DNA of 20,959 nucleotides from the NCBI GenBank assembly GCA_002435835.1, contig DIVM01000162.1, positions 2,077 through 23,035 on the forward strand. Direction: 5' to 3'. Shown piece by piece: positions 1-8,162 of the stretch. The notes under the pieces are model-generated. The model ran no database searches, was not told the origin of the DNA, and saw only the letters and a list, made by a program, of their open reading frames with translations. The position numbers and the translations under genes are program-made. This DNA is from Firmicutes bacterium UBA6132. GTDB lineage: Bacteria; Bacillota_A; Clostridia; Tissierellales; Sedimentibacteraceae. Numbering within the stretch: the first letter of the stretch is position 1; each line of letters opens with the position of its first letter.

Positions 1-1050
1 CATATTGGAACTGTTGTAGTTCCAGCAGCTATTTGTTTATCACAATATCTTAATTCAACAAGTAAAGAATTTTTAGAAGCTGTTTTATGTGGATATGAAA
101 CCATGTCTCGAATAGGAATGGGTTTTGGGGTTTCAAGTCATCGAAACAAGGGGTGGCATGTAACATCTACTGCAGGGACATTTGGAGCTGCTGCAGTTGC
201 TGCAAAGTTGTTTAAGTTAAATGAAAATGAAACGGCAAACGCTTTAGGTATGGCTGGAACTCAATCATTTGGACTTTGGGCTTTTCTTGAAGATAGTGCA
301 AGTTCTAAAATATTACATCCAGCACGTGCAACATCATGTGGAATTGAAGCTGCAATATTAGCAAAATCAGGTATGACTGGACCAAAGAATATATTAAATG
401 CTAAAGATGGAAGTTTGTATAAAGCAATGTCCGATGAGTATGAATTATCCTTGGTAACAAAGGATTTAGGTTTAATTTATGAAATATTAAATATGGATAA
501 TAAACCATATCCGTGCTGCAGAAGTACACATTGCTCAATTGATTCAGCATTATATTTAAGAGATAAATATAATATTAATATTAATCAAATAAAAGAAATT
601 CAAATTGATACATATTTAGTAGGATACAAACAATGTGGACTTACCGAAGGAAGCATAAGCCCAAAAACTTCAACTGAAGCGAAATTTTCAACCCCTTATA
701 CATTTGCAACAGCTTTTATTTATGGGAGTGTTACATTGGAACATTTTAATATACAATCAATTACAGATACAAAAGTGCAAACTCTTTTGAAAAAGGTTAA
801 AGTAAAACCTAACGAAGAATTTACAAAAACATATCCAGAACATTGGGGATGTAAATCTAAAATTAGTATGTTAGGTGGTCAAGAATTTGAAGTTGAAATA
901 AAGGATGCATTAGGTAGTGTATATAATCCTATAACAAAAAATGAAATAGAAAGAAAAGTTGCTCCTCTTATAAAAATTGCACATGAAAATGAAAATGATA
1001 TCATAGAAAAAATTCTTAATATAGAAAAATATAAAAATATATCGTTATAA
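1..1050 (+). CDS. MmgE/PrpD family protein (5'-truncated by the window edge)
   Basis: The reading frame is open from base 1 and gives 349 residues to the stop at 1048-1050; full-length members have about 450-480 residues, so roughly the first 100 are outside the window. The family contains 2-methylcitrate dehydratase, cis-aconitate decarboxylase and iminodisuccinate epimerase, all acting on di- or tricarboxylic acids in the cytoplasm. The fragment shows the family signature GWHVTSTAG (fragment residues 51-59), followed by an Ala-rich helix and the GMAGTQSFGLWAFLED block; a Cys-Cys-Arg segment (PYPCCRSTHCSID) lies further on. The first codon is a His that matches the histidine opening the family's HxG helix, and H53 matches the second catalytic histidine of cis-aconitate decarboxylase by motif position (inference). 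It is followed after 32 bp by the LarA homologue and the TTT transporter genes, implying a role in carboxylate catabolism. The exact reaction cannot be assigned. Confidence 0.9.
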   Translation, partial: HIGTVVVPAAICLSQYLNSTSKEFLEAVLCGYETMSRIGMGFGVSSHRNKGWHVTSTAGTFGAAAVAAKLFKLNENETANALGMAGTQSFGLWAFLEDSASSKILHPARATSCGIEAAILAKSGMTGPKNILNAKDGSLYKAMSDEYELSLVTKDLGLIYEILNMDNKPYPCCRSTHCSIDSALYLRDKYNININQIKEIQIDTYLVGYKQCGLTEGSISPKTSTEAKFSTPYTFATAFIYGSVTLEHFNIQSITDTKVQTLLKKVKVKPNEEFTKTYPEHWGCKSKISMLGGQEFEVEIKDALGSVYNPITKNEIERKVAPLIKIAHENENDIIEKILNIEKYKNISL

Positions 1051-1082
1051 TTATATTATTAAATTAGTGTAAGGAGAATACA

Positions 1083-2375
1083 TTGAGCAAAATTAAAGTT
1101 CCTTATGGATATGGTTTTCAATCAGCAGAGATTAATGACATTATAAATGTAGAAACAATTGATTTAATTGGTGATGAGTTTACTGAAAATGAAGAATTAA
1201 TGCTCAAAAATGCTATGGATAATCCAATTGGATCTCTTAAACTTGAAAATATGGTTAAAGATGATGATAAAGTACTTATTGTTGTTAATGATCATACCAG
1301 ACCAGGACCTAATAGTTTAATTGTAAAGGAAACAATTAATAGATTATCAACTAAAATTTTAGATTTAAAACAAATTAAAATTATCATTGCAACTGGAAGT
1401 CACAGAAAGCCAACTTCAGAAGAATTGGTTAATATATTAGGGCAGGATGTAGTTAATAAATTTGAAATTATAATTCATCAGTGTAAGGATAACGATAGCT
1501 TAGTGTACTTAGGTGAGTCAATATATGAAGTACCTATTTATGTTAATAAGGCAATAGTAGAATGTACGTTTTGTATTGTAACAGGGTTAATAGCTCCGCA
1601 TCATTCAGCTGGATTTAGCGGAGGAAGAAAAAGTATTGTTCCAGGATTAGCTGGATTTGAAACTCTTAAAATTCATCATTCTTTACCAATAAGACCATAT
1701 GAACCTGCTATGGGATTTATATATGGAAATCCATTTCACGAAGTTGCTTTGGATGTTGCAAAAAAAGTTAATGTTAAATTTATGGTTAATGCAGTTCAAA
1801 ATCCCCATAAACAAAACATAGCTTTTGTTGCTGGAGCTATAATTGAAGCACATGAAAAAGGAGTTGATATATGCAAAGATGTAAGTGAAGTAAATATTTC
1901 AGAAAAGGCAGATATTGTTATTGCCAGCCCAGGAGGATATCCGCGGGATAGTAATTTATATCAAGCACAAAAAGCATTATCAGTAGCTGAATTGCTTGGC
2001 AAACCTAATTGTACATTTGTTTTAGTTGCAGAGTGCAGGGACGGTTATGGTGAAGGTGTACTAAAGGAATGGTTAACATTAGCTAAAGATCCTGAGGATG
2101 TTGTGGAAAGATTTAAAAATGAGGGTTATGATGTTGGCAGTAACAAGGCATTTATGTATGCAAGAGCAATGATAAAAGGCTGGATAATTGTTGTATCAGA
2201 GTATTTAGTAAAAGATGAGCTGGAAGAAATGATGATGGGCTGGGCCCCAAATCTTCAAGAAGCGATTGATTTTACATTAAAGAAAAAAAATCCAAATAAT
2301 ATTTTAATTTTACCAAATGCAGTAAATATGATTCCAAAAATTATAAAGGGAGATAAAAATAATGAAAAAGAATAA
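1083..2375 (+). CDS. LarA-type nickel-dependent lactate racemase homologue (hydroxyacid racemase/epimerase)
   Basis: This 430-residue protein belongs to the lactate racemase LarA family (DUF2088 N-terminal domain). In characterised members a nickel pincer nucleotide is bound to a lysine and moves hydride on 2-hydroxyacids, giving racemisation or epimerisation. The motifs sit at nearly the positions of Lactiplantibacillus LarA: DHTRPGP (70-76), ATGSHR with H107, APHHSAGFSGGRKSIVPG (171-188) with H173/H174 and candidate cofactor lysine K183, and H198/H199. The start is TTG at 1083, chosen because AAGGAG (1072-1077) precedes it at good spacing. Its 3' end overlaps the TctC gene by 14 bp, a sign of translational coupling. 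No larB, larC or larE is in the window, so the cofactor must be made from elsewhere. Homologues act on lactate, malate, phenyllactate or sugar acids; being in a TTT operon argues against a plain lactate racemase. Confidence 0.88.
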   Translation: MSKIKVPYGYGFQSAEINDIINVETIDLIGDEFTENEELMLKNAMDNPIGSLKLENMVKDDDKVLIVVNDHTRPGPNSLIVKETINRLSTKILDLKQIKIIIATGSHRKPTSEELVNILGQDVVNKFEIIIHQCKDNDSLVYLGESIYEVPIYVNKAIVECTFCIVTGLIAPHHSAGFSGGRKSIVPGLAGFETLKIHHSLPIRPYEPAMGFIYGNPFHEVALDVAKKVNVKFMVNAVQNPHKQNIAFVAGAIIEAHEKGVDICKDVSEVNISEKADIVIASPGGYPRDSNLYQAQKALSVAELLGKPNCTFVLVAECRDGYGEGVLKEWLTLAKDPEDVVERFKNEGYDVGSNKAFMYARAMIKGWIIVVSEYLVKDELEEMMMGWAPNLQEAIDFTLKKKNPNNILILPNAVNMIPKIIKGDKNNEKE

Positions 2376-3360
2376 AATTTTATTAATAATTATGGCTTTA
2401 GTTTTAGTGGTTTCTTTTATAGGTTGCAGTAAAAAAACAGAAGCACCGGCTACTACAGATCCAGCAACACCAGTTGCTTTTAAATTTGAAAGACCAATTG
2501 AAATTGTAATACCTTTTGGACCTGGAAGTGGTACTGATACTACAATTAGAGCTTGGGCTCCTTTAATGGAAAAAGAATTAGGTGTAGCTATTAACATTAA
2601 TAATATTGCAGGTGCTGGTGGTGTTGTAGGTGCAGAGTTTGTTAAAAATCAGCCTGCTGATGGATATACATTTGCAATGTTCACTCCATCACATATTATA
2701 GCAGCTGTTGATGGAACTACAAAATATGATATTTTAAATGAAACAATGCCGGTTACAAGATTAGTACAGGACTCTAATATTATTTTGGCTGGTAAACATA
2801 CACCATATAATAATTTTGAAGAATTAGTTGCATATTGCAAAGCTAATCCAGATAAAAAACCTACATTAGGTATGATGTCTATTAATGGAATTGATGGAGC
2901 AGCTGCTCAACAACTTTGTGATGCAGCAGGTATAGAATTATCATTTATACCATATGCAAGTGGTGCTGAGGCTAATGCAGCTATAATGGGAGGACATACT
3001 GACATGGTATTAACTAGTCCTTTTGATGGTAATGCATATTTAGAATCAGGCGACATGAAGGGAATAGTTTTATTAGCTGAAGAAAGAGCTTCAAATCTTC
3101 CAGATGTTCAATGTACAGGTGAACTTAAATTAGATGCTTATTTAGGACCATGGAGAGGTATTGTTGCAATGAAAGGTACTCCTCAAGAAGCTATAGATGC
3201 ATTAGAAGCTGCAGCAATTATAGTTAATGATAAACAAGAATGGACTGATTGGAAAGAATCTGTAGGTTTAAATGACAGACCTGGTTTTGCTAATCAAGAA
3301 GATTTCAAAACAATCTGGTTAGATTACTATGAAACTATGAAGGAACTTAGAGCTAAATAG
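2362..3360 (+). CDS. TTT substrate-binding lipoprotein, TctC/Bug family
   Basis: This is a 332-residue extracytoplasmic solute receptor of the tripartite tricarboxylate transporter family. Residues 1-21 form a signal peptide (KKNK, then a hydrophobic stretch) ending in a lipobox SFIGC with C22 as the lipidation site, so the protein should be tethered to the outer face of the membrane. Family features follow: RPIEIVIPFGPGSGTDTTIR (42-61), the typical N-terminal strand and ligand loop, then the AGAGGVVGAEF segment and the QPADGYTFAMF segment. Its start lies inside the LarA homologue gene with GGGAG at 2348-2352, so the two are translationally coupled. TctB and TctA follow after a hairpin. The ligand of this family is usually a carboxylate (citrate, other di/tricarboxylates, aromatic acids); the real ligand is unknown. 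Confidence 0.93.
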   Translation: MKKNKILLIIMALVLVVSFIGCSKKTEAPATTDPATPVAFKFERPIEIVIPFGPGSGTDTTIRAWAPLMEKELGVAININNIAGAGGVVGAEFVKNQPADGYTFAMFTPSHIIAAVDGTTKYDILNETMPVTRLVQDSNIILAGKHTPYNNFEELVAYCKANPDKKPTLGMMSINGIDGAAAQQLCDAAGIELSFIPYASGAEANAAIMGGHTDMVLTSPFDGNAYLESGDMKGIVLLAEERASNLPDVQCTGELKLDAYLGPWRGIVAMKGTPQEAIDALEAAAIIVNDKQEWTDWKESVGLNDRPGFANQEDFKTIWLDYYETMKELRAK

Positions 3361-3383
3361 AAAAATTAATAATATGTGAATTT

Positions 3384-3433
3384 ATAACCTCCTTTTCAAA
3401 ATCATAAATTGTGAGAGCATAAAAGGGGGTTAT
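3384..3433 (+). promoter_or_regulatory. Intercistronic hairpin between tctC-like and tctB-like genes
   Basis: Bases 3384-3396 (ATAACCTCCTTTT) pair with 3421-3433 (AAAAGGGGGTTAT): 13 pairs including one G-T wobble, around a 24-base loop. No clean run of T follows, so it does not look like a full intrinsic terminator. A stem just after a solute-binding-protein gene is known in other transporter operons to protect the upstream mRNA and raise receptor over permease; that role is inferred here. The stem also covers the upstream ATG at 3432. Confidence 0.6.
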
Positions 3434-3485
3434 GTTTATATATATTTCTATTTGCATATTTAAAATTGATAAAGGAGTGAATTTT

Positions 3486-3983
3486 ATGGCACAAGAACTA
3501 TTATTCAATGCTGGACTAATAATATTTTTCATATATTGTTATTTCTATGTTGGCGCAATAGCTCCAGAACATGTTGAAGGACAATTGGATGGGGCACAGT
3601 GGCCACAAATTATATTGGTTTTACTTGTTTTAAGCATAGCTGCAAATATTTATAAAATATTGAAAAACAGAAAAGATGGCGAAAGCTTTAAAATAGACTT
3701 TGATATTAAAAAGATTGTAACAAGCAAAATGTTTATAGGCAGCGTATTATTACTGTTATATTCTCTTACATTAGATAAATTAGGATTTATTTTCGGATCA
3801 ATTATATTGTTTATGCTATATTCAAGACTGCTTGGTCAAAAAAATATAATAAAGCTTATTATATCTTCAGTAATTACAGTGGTACTCTTGTATTTATTGT
3901 TTAATACAGTATTAAATATTATGCTCCCAAGAGGAATCGGTGTATTCAGAACTTTTGCTTTATTTATTGAATCAATACTATAG
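3486..3983 (+). CDS. TTT small membrane subunit, TctB family
   Basis: This 165-residue membrane protein is the small permease subunit of the tripartite tricarboxylate transporter. Hydrophobic segments are visible at about 6-24, 38-57, 80-95, 97-113 and 121-142. The family-like block DGAQWPQIILVLL (35-47) precedes the second helix, and the C-terminal NIMLPRGIG (144-152) resembles the LPxG ending of TctB proteins. An in-frame ATG exists at 3432, but it sits inside a 13-bp hairpin arm with the G-run only about 1-2 bases upstream. ATG 3486 has AAAGGAGTG at good spacing and gives a normal N-terminus, so I place the start at 3486. The gene lies between the receptor and TctA genes, 11 bp before TctA, in the canonical C-B-A order. 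Confidence 0.88.
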   Translation: MAQELLFNAGLIIFFIYCYFYVGAIAPEHVEGQLDGAQWPQIILVLLVLSIAANIYKILKNRKDGESFKIDFDIKKIVTSKMFIGSVLLLLYSLTLDKLGFIFGSIILFMLYSRLLGQKNIIKLIISSVITVVLLYLLFNTVLNIMLPRGIGVFRTFALFIESIL

Positions 3984-3994
3984 GAGGTGGCAGA

Positions 3995-5497
3995 ATGGAA
4001 TTAATTAAATTAGGTTTAGATATAGTATTTGTTCCAAATACTCTTTTACTAATATTTTTTGGTACAGTAATCGGTGTTATATTTGGCGCTTTGCCTGGAG
4101 TAAGTGCATCCATGGCTGTAGTTTTAGGTCTTACATTTACGTATGGACTTGACCCTGTAACTTCTATAGCATTTTTAGTTGCTGTATATTGTGCATCTAT
4201 AACAGGAGGAGGTATTACAGCAATTTTATTTAAAATACCAGGTACTCCTTCAAGTGCACCTACTACATTTGACGGGCACCCCATGGCACAAAATGGTCAG
4301 CCAATGAAAGCCTTGAGTATTTCACTTATTGTTTCAGCAATAGGAGGTATATTGGCAGCTGTATTGATGCTATTGATTACTCCTCAGCTTTCAAAAGCAG
4401 CTTTAAAATTCGGACCTTCAGAATTATTTGCTATATCATTTATGGGCCTTTCGGTATTAACTGCATTAGATGAAGGAAATGTAATAAAAACATTGATATC
4501 AGGATTAATGGGACTTTGGCTTGCTACAGTAGGAATGGACCCAATTGAAGGATTTGCAAGATTTACATGGGGTAATTCGACACTTTTGTCTGGAATAGAA
4601 ATGATTCCTGTTATGATAGGTATGTTTGCTATTACTGAGGTGTTAAAAGAAACAAAGGATAGAAGCAAGTTAGAAAATATTACAGAAGCTAAAGGTATAA
4701 AAGAAAAGGATGGTATCATTTCACTTAAAGAATTGTGGGAAATTAAAGGTACTATAACTCGCGCTGGCTTAATAGGAACTATTGTTGGAATTCTTCCTGG
4801 GGCAGGTGCAACTATAGCAGCGTTTTTAAGCTATACAACAGAAGTAAAAGTTTCAAAACATCCTGAAACATTTGGAAAAGGTGAGCCTAGAGGAATTGCA
4901 GCTTCTGAATGTGCAAATAATGCAGCAACTGGTGGTTCAATGGTTCCACTTCTTTCGTTAGGTATACCTGGAGGAAATGCTGCTGCTATAATGATGTCTG
5001 CATTAGTTATGAAAGGTGTGCAAATGGGACCTTTATTATTGCAAAGACAGCCACAATATATGGGTTCAGTTTTCGTTTCAATGATATTTACTAACATAGC
5101 GATGGTATTCGTTGCATTTGCAATAGCAAAAGTTTTTGGAAAAATATTGAAAGTACCTTATAGCATTTTAGGAACAGCAATTGTATTATTAGCATCTATA
5201 GGAAGCTATGCACTTCAAAATAGCACAGGCGGTGTTGTATTGATGATTATAGCTGGTATATTCGGATATTTCTTCTCTAAGTATGGATTTAATAATGCTG
5301 CTTTAATTTTAGGTCTTGTTCTTGGTGGTATGATTGAATCAAACTTAAGAAGAGCTATTATGATTGATGAAGGTAGTTTAACAGCTGTATTTGGTAAGCC
5401 TATTACTGCAGTTTTAATGATAGTAAGTATCTTTTCATTATTATGGCCAGTTATAAAGCCAATGTTAAACAAAAATAAAAGTAAAGCAAGTAATTAA
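3995..5497 (+). CDS. TTT large membrane subunit, TctA family
   Basis: This 500-residue polytopic membrane protein is the large permease of the tripartite tricarboxylate transporter, which uses an ion gradient to import the acid handed over by the TctC lipoprotein. Both inverted family signatures are present: GALPGVSASMA near residue 30, followed by TGGGITAILFKIPGTPSSAP and DGHPMAQNG, and GILPGAGATIAAFLSY near residue 265, followed by GIAASECANNAATGGSMVP and LGIPGGNAAA. About twelve hydrophobic segments are visible and the length is normal for TctA. The start ATG has AGGAGGTGG a few bases upstream, directly after the tctB stop. No terminator is visible before the GntR gene, so the regulator is probably co-transcribed in part. 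Confidence 0.95.
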   Translation: MELIKLGLDIVFVPNTLLLIFFGTVIGVIFGALPGVSASMAVVLGLTFTYGLDPVTSIAFLVAVYCASITGGGITAILFKIPGTPSSAPTTFDGHPMAQNGQPMKALSISLIVSAIGGILAAVLMLLITPQLSKAALKFGPSELFAISFMGLSVLTALDEGNVIKTLISGLMGLWLATVGMDPIEGFARFTWGNSTLLSGIEMIPVMIGMFAITEVLKETKDRSKLENITEAKGIKEKDGIISLKELWEIKGTITRAGLIGTIVGILPGAGATIAAFLSYTTEVKVSKHPETFGKGEPRGIAASECANNAATGGSMVPLLSLGIPGGNAAAIMMSALVMKGVQMGPLLLQRQPQYMGSVFVSMIFTNIAMVFVAFAIAKVFGKILKVPYSILGTAIVLLASIGSYALQNSTGGVVLMIIAGIFGYFFSKYGFNNAALILGLVLGGMIESNLRRAIMIDEGSLTAVFGKPITAVLMIVSIFSLLWPVIKPMLNKNKSKASN

Positions 5498-5520
5498 AAT
5501 TATTATAAAGTCTAATATTA

Positions 5521-5549
5521 TTGAATTTAATCATAAGAGTTGGGATAGT
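5521..5549 (+). promoter_or_regulatory. Weak candidate promoter for the GntR/FCD gene
   Basis: TTGAAT (5521-5526), a 17-base spacer ending in TGG, and GATAGT (5544-5549) form a weak extended -10 promoter in the 81-bp gap after tctA. It would let the regulator be made independently of the operon. Both hexamers match consensus at only 4 of 6 bases, so this is tentative. Confidence 0.3.
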
Positions 5550-5578
5550 GCAATCTTTTAATTAAGGGAAAAAAGACT

Positions 5579-6217
5579 ATGAAAAGTTTGAAATCAAACA
5601 TGTCTATGAGTGAAATAGTATATTTAAAGCTTAAATCAGATATTTTAGAAAATAGATTAAAGCCTGGTGTAAAACTAGTGGAGGAAAATTTAGCAAATGA
5701 ATTTAATGTTAGCAGAACACCTGTTAGAGAAGCTTTAAAACAGTTGGATCAGGATGGTTTAATAACATATTTCACAAGAAAAGGCTCCATTGTTAGTCAA
5801 ATTTCTTTAAAAGATGCACAAGAACTCTACGAGGTTCGAGAAGTATTAGAAGGTTTAGCTATAAAGCAAATATGTTTAAGCATGGATAGTCAAAGTCTTA
5901 GAATACTTGAAGATATTGTAGCAAAAATGGATGAAGCTATTGAAAATAATGATTATGAAATGATAAAAATACTGCATAGTCAATGGACTGAGGCTATATT
6001 ATCACTTGTAAAAAATAATTTGGTAGCTATTACAAAGAATTTAGTAAGACTAAGAAAAATATCTCTATTTGAAACAACGCAAAGTATAGATGCATATAGA
6101 GAAACTAAAAATATTTTAAATGCTATTATCAAAAGTGATGCTGATGAAAGTGAAAATCTTGCAAGACTGCATGTAAGAAATGCAAAAAAAAGATTTGAAA
6201 AAGCATTTAATATTTAA
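5579..6217 (+). CDS. GntR family transcriptional regulator, FadR/FCD subfamily
   Basis: This 212-residue regulator has an N-terminal winged helix-turn-helix of the GntR family (about 10-75) with EENLANEFNVSRTPVREALK (35-54) as recognition region and a wing ending near RKGSIV, followed by an all-helical FCD ligand domain (about 77-212). FCD domains bind small carboxylates, often through a metal held by one Asp and three His. Here a His is kept in ILHSQW and in ARLHVRNA, but the Asp four residues before the first His is Ile, and the usual EH motif of the third ligand reads ETKN. The metal site therefore looks incomplete. It follows the TTT genes and most likely controls that operon in response to the imported acid; no operator can be identified because the operon promoter lies outside the window. 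Start ATG 5579 has AAGGGA upstream. Confidence 0.9.
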   Translation: MKSLKSNMSMSEIVYLKLKSDILENRLKPGVKLVEENLANEFNVSRTPVREALKQLDQDGLITYFTRKGSIVSQISLKDAQELYEVREVLEGLAIKQICLSMDSQSLRILEDIVAKMDEAIENNDYEMIKILHSQWTEAILSLVKNNLVAITKNLVRLRKISLFETTQSIDAYRETKNILNAIIKSDADESENLARLHVRNAKKRFEKAFNI

Positions 6218-6218
6218 G

Positions 6219-6249
6219 AAGATGCTGTAATAATAAATTGCGGCATCTT
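6219..6249 (+). terminator. Rho-independent terminator of the TTT/GntR operon
   Basis: AAGATGC (6219-6225) pairs with GCATCTT (6243-6249), extendable inward with G-T pairs, and a run of T follows to about 6254. It begins right after the GntR stop codon and closes the operon. Confidence 0.8.
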
Positions 6250-6293
6250 TTTTTATTTAATTTTAAAGTAACATTAGTAAAAACTTCAAATTG

Positions 6294-6302
6294 TGTTATA
6301 AT
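6294..6302 (+). promoter_or_regulatory. Extended -10 promoter of the DEAD-box helicase gene
   Basis: TGT directly followed by TATAAT (6297-6302) is a perfect extended -10 element 37 bp before the start codon. The -35 region (TTAGTA around 6274) is poor, as is common for extended -10 promoters. Confidence 0.55.
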
Positions 6303-6338
6303 AATGAAAAACATTAATTGAGAGGTAGTATTATAACA

Positions 6339-7451
6339 ATGAATTTTATAGAACTTGGAATAAGTGAAAATATAGTAAAAGTATTAAAATCATCAGGAAT
6401 AAAAGAACCAACTCCTATACAAGAACAGAGCATTAAATTAATTAAAGACGGAAAAGATGTAATTGGAGAAGCTCAAACGGGCACTGGAAAAACTCTCGCA
6501 TTTTTACTGCCTATTTTTGAAAATATTTCCCCGGAAATGAATGCTGTTCAAGCATTAATTATAACACCTACAAGAGAACTCGCTATTCAAATAACTGAAG
6601 AAGCTAATAAATTAACAAAAGCAAAGGATATAAATATTTTAGCTGCATATGGCGGAAAAGATATTACTGGACAAATAAAAAAGCTTAATAAAAATATCCA
6701 ATTGATAATTGCAACTCCAGGAAGGCTTTTAGACCATTTAGAAAGAAAAACTGTGGATTTAAGCAAACTAAAAACTCTTGTAATAGATGAAGCTGACCAA
6801 ATGCTTTTAATGGGATTTAAACCTGAAGTGGAAGCAATATTAAAAACAACAAATAAATTGCGTCAAACATTATGCTTTTCTGCTACATTAAATTCAGATG
6901 TAAAAAAACTTGCATATAAATTTATGAAAAATCCTGTAGAAATAACAGTAGAAAAACAAACTGTTACTCTTGAAAATATTAAACAAAATGTTGTTGAAAC
7001 AACGGATAGAAAAAAACAAGATGCACTTTGTGCTGTTTTAAATGAAGATAATCCATACATGGCTATAATTTTTTGCAGAACTAAAATTAGAGCCGATAAG
7101 TTAGAAGAGGATTTATATGACAGGGGATTTAAATGCTTGATAATACACTCAGACATTTTACAGTCTAAAAGGGAAAGAACAATGAAATCTTTTAGAAATG
7201 GTGATGTTCAATATTTAATCGCTACGGATGTTGCAGCTAGAGGTCTTGATATAAGTGGAGTAAGCCATATTTATAATTATGATATTCCAGAAACAAGCGA
7301 GTCTTATATTCATAGAATAGGTAGAACGGGCAGAGCTGGAGAAAAAGGATATACATGTTTGTTTGTTACACCAAAAGATATGGATATATTAAATGATATT
7401 GAAAAAACAATTGGTTTTAAATTAGATAGAAGAAATGTAGAACAAATATAA
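6339..7451 (+). CDS. DEAD-box ATP-dependent RNA helicase (minimal, core only)
   Basis: This 370-residue protein is an RNA helicase of the DEAD-box family with both RecA-like domains and almost no C-terminal extension. Motifs from the chosen start: Q motif FIELGIS...PTPIQ with Q28, Walker A AQTGTGKT (45-52), Ia PTRELA (77-82), GG, TPGR (126-129), DEAD (150-153), SAT (181-183), then ARGLD and HRIGRTGRAG in domain 2. The lack of a CshA/DbpA-type tail suggests a short YfmL-like helicase working in ribosome assembly or RNA turnover, in the cytoplasm. A TTG in the same frame at 6318 would add seven residues; ATG 6339 is preferred because the Q-motif region of the family starts just after it and a GAGAGG lies upstream, although spacing is long. 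It has its own promoter and terminator, so it is monocistronic. Confidence 0.93.
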   Translation: MNFIELGISENIVKVLKSSGIKEPTPIQEQSIKLIKDGKDVIGEAQTGTGKTLAFLLPIFENISPEMNAVQALIITPTRELAIQITEEANKLTKAKDINILAAYGGKDITGQIKKLNKNIQLIIATPGRLLDHLERKTVDLSKLKTLVIDEADQMLLMGFKPEVEAILKTTNKLRQTLCFSATLNSDVKKLAYKFMKNPVEITVEKQTVTLENIKQNVVETTDRKKQDALCAVLNEDNPYMAIIFCRTKIRADKLEEDLYDRGFKCLIIHSDILQSKRERTMKSFRNGDVQYLIATDVAARGLDISGVSHIYNYDIPETSESYIHRIGRTGRAGEKGYTCLFVTPKDMDILNDIEKTIGFKLDRRNVEQI

Positions 7452-7460
7452 TATTAAAAA

Positions 7461-7499
7461 ACTAAAAACCTCAAATTTTTTTAATTTGAGGTTTTTAGT
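7461..7499. terminator. Bidirectional terminator between helicase and ferritin-like genes
   Basis: A perfect inverted repeat: ACTAAAAACCTCAAATT (7461-7477) and its exact complement (7483-7499), separated by five T. U-rich tails exist on both strands, so it serves the + strand helicase and the - strand ferritin-like gene that converge here. Confidence 0.85.
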
Positions 7500-7535
7500 T
7501 TAAAAAGGTGTATGAGTTAATTATAAGGGGAAGTG

Positions 7536-8033
7536 TTATTTAGTGCTTAATGCATTTTTGCTCAGTATATAATTATATTTTGTCGCATGTTTCATTTCAT
7601 CAGTAAGTATTCTAAATGCTATATCTCGGAAGAATCTTTCTGGCAAACCTTCCCTAATGTAACGGTATTTTTCCATTGCATTTAATTCACCGAATATTGC
7701 ATTGCTGATTCCTTCTAAATATGATGCAGGTCTTTTAAAATCTTCCCCATCTTTTGCTTCTATGATATTTCCTGTATAATATCTATATGCATCTCTGAAC
7801 CATTTTCTATGATTTCTTTCATCATTTCTAATGGATGTAATAATATCTTTTTCTTCTTGAGTAGGTGCAATATTAATTAAGTAATCATATAAAAGCTCAT
7901 CATGTCTTTCATCTTGAACTGCTTCTTGTATGAGATTTATAGCCAAAGCTAAGCCTTCTTGTGAGAAATCCATTCCGTAGTTAGAACATTGCATGTATGG
8001 ATTCATATATGGTATATCATAATTATTAAACAA
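7536..8033 (-). CDS. Ferritin-like diiron-domain protein
   Basis: This 165-residue protein looks like a four-helix ferritin-like domain. Paired carboxylate/histidine motifs are visible in order: ERHDELLYDYL (42-52), DERNH with E72 and H75, a third helix with E116 and E121 (FGELNAMEKYRY), and DEMKHA with E146 and H149. This ExxH spacing is that of diiron sites in rubrerythrin or ferritin-like proteins, suggesting oxygen/peroxide detoxification or iron handling, but no rubredoxin-like Cys domain is present. The first 25 residues are rich in Asn, Tyr and Met. The start is TTG at 8033, supported by AGGAG at good spacing; there is no upstream ATG. It is divergent from the 89-residue gene at 8163. 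The exact subfamily is not assigned. Confidence 0.75.
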   Translation of the reverse strand: MFNNYDIPYMNPYMQCSNYGMDFSQEGLALAINLIQEAVQDERHDELLYDYLINIAPTQEEKDIITSIRNDERNHRKWFRDAYRYYTGNIIEAKDGEDFKRPASYLEGISNAIFGELNAMEKYRYIREGLPERFFRDIAFRILTDEMKHATKYNYILSKNALSTK

Positions 8034-8162
8034 ATTATCACTCCTGATTATTCGATTTATTATTAATATATGAGTAAAAAATTAATTTGTGTATAATTTT
8101 TTCACTTCATTAAAAATGGAACATATATTAACATAGTATATTTAAAAAAGGAAGGATTTATT

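Noticed and set aside
2310..2597. Minus-strand open frame over the LarA/TctC junction
   Set aside because: It is the antisense shadow of two well-supported coupled genes and has no ribosome binding site or recognisable domain.
3384..3433. Terminator between tctC-like and tctB-like genes
   Set aside because: The stem is strong but no T run follows, and the downstream genes belong to the same transporter, so full termination is unlikely.
3432..3485. Upstream ATG 3432 as start of the TctB protein
   Set aside because: It lies inside a hairpin arm, its G-run is too close, and the added residues do not fit the family; ATG 3486 has a better ribosome binding site.
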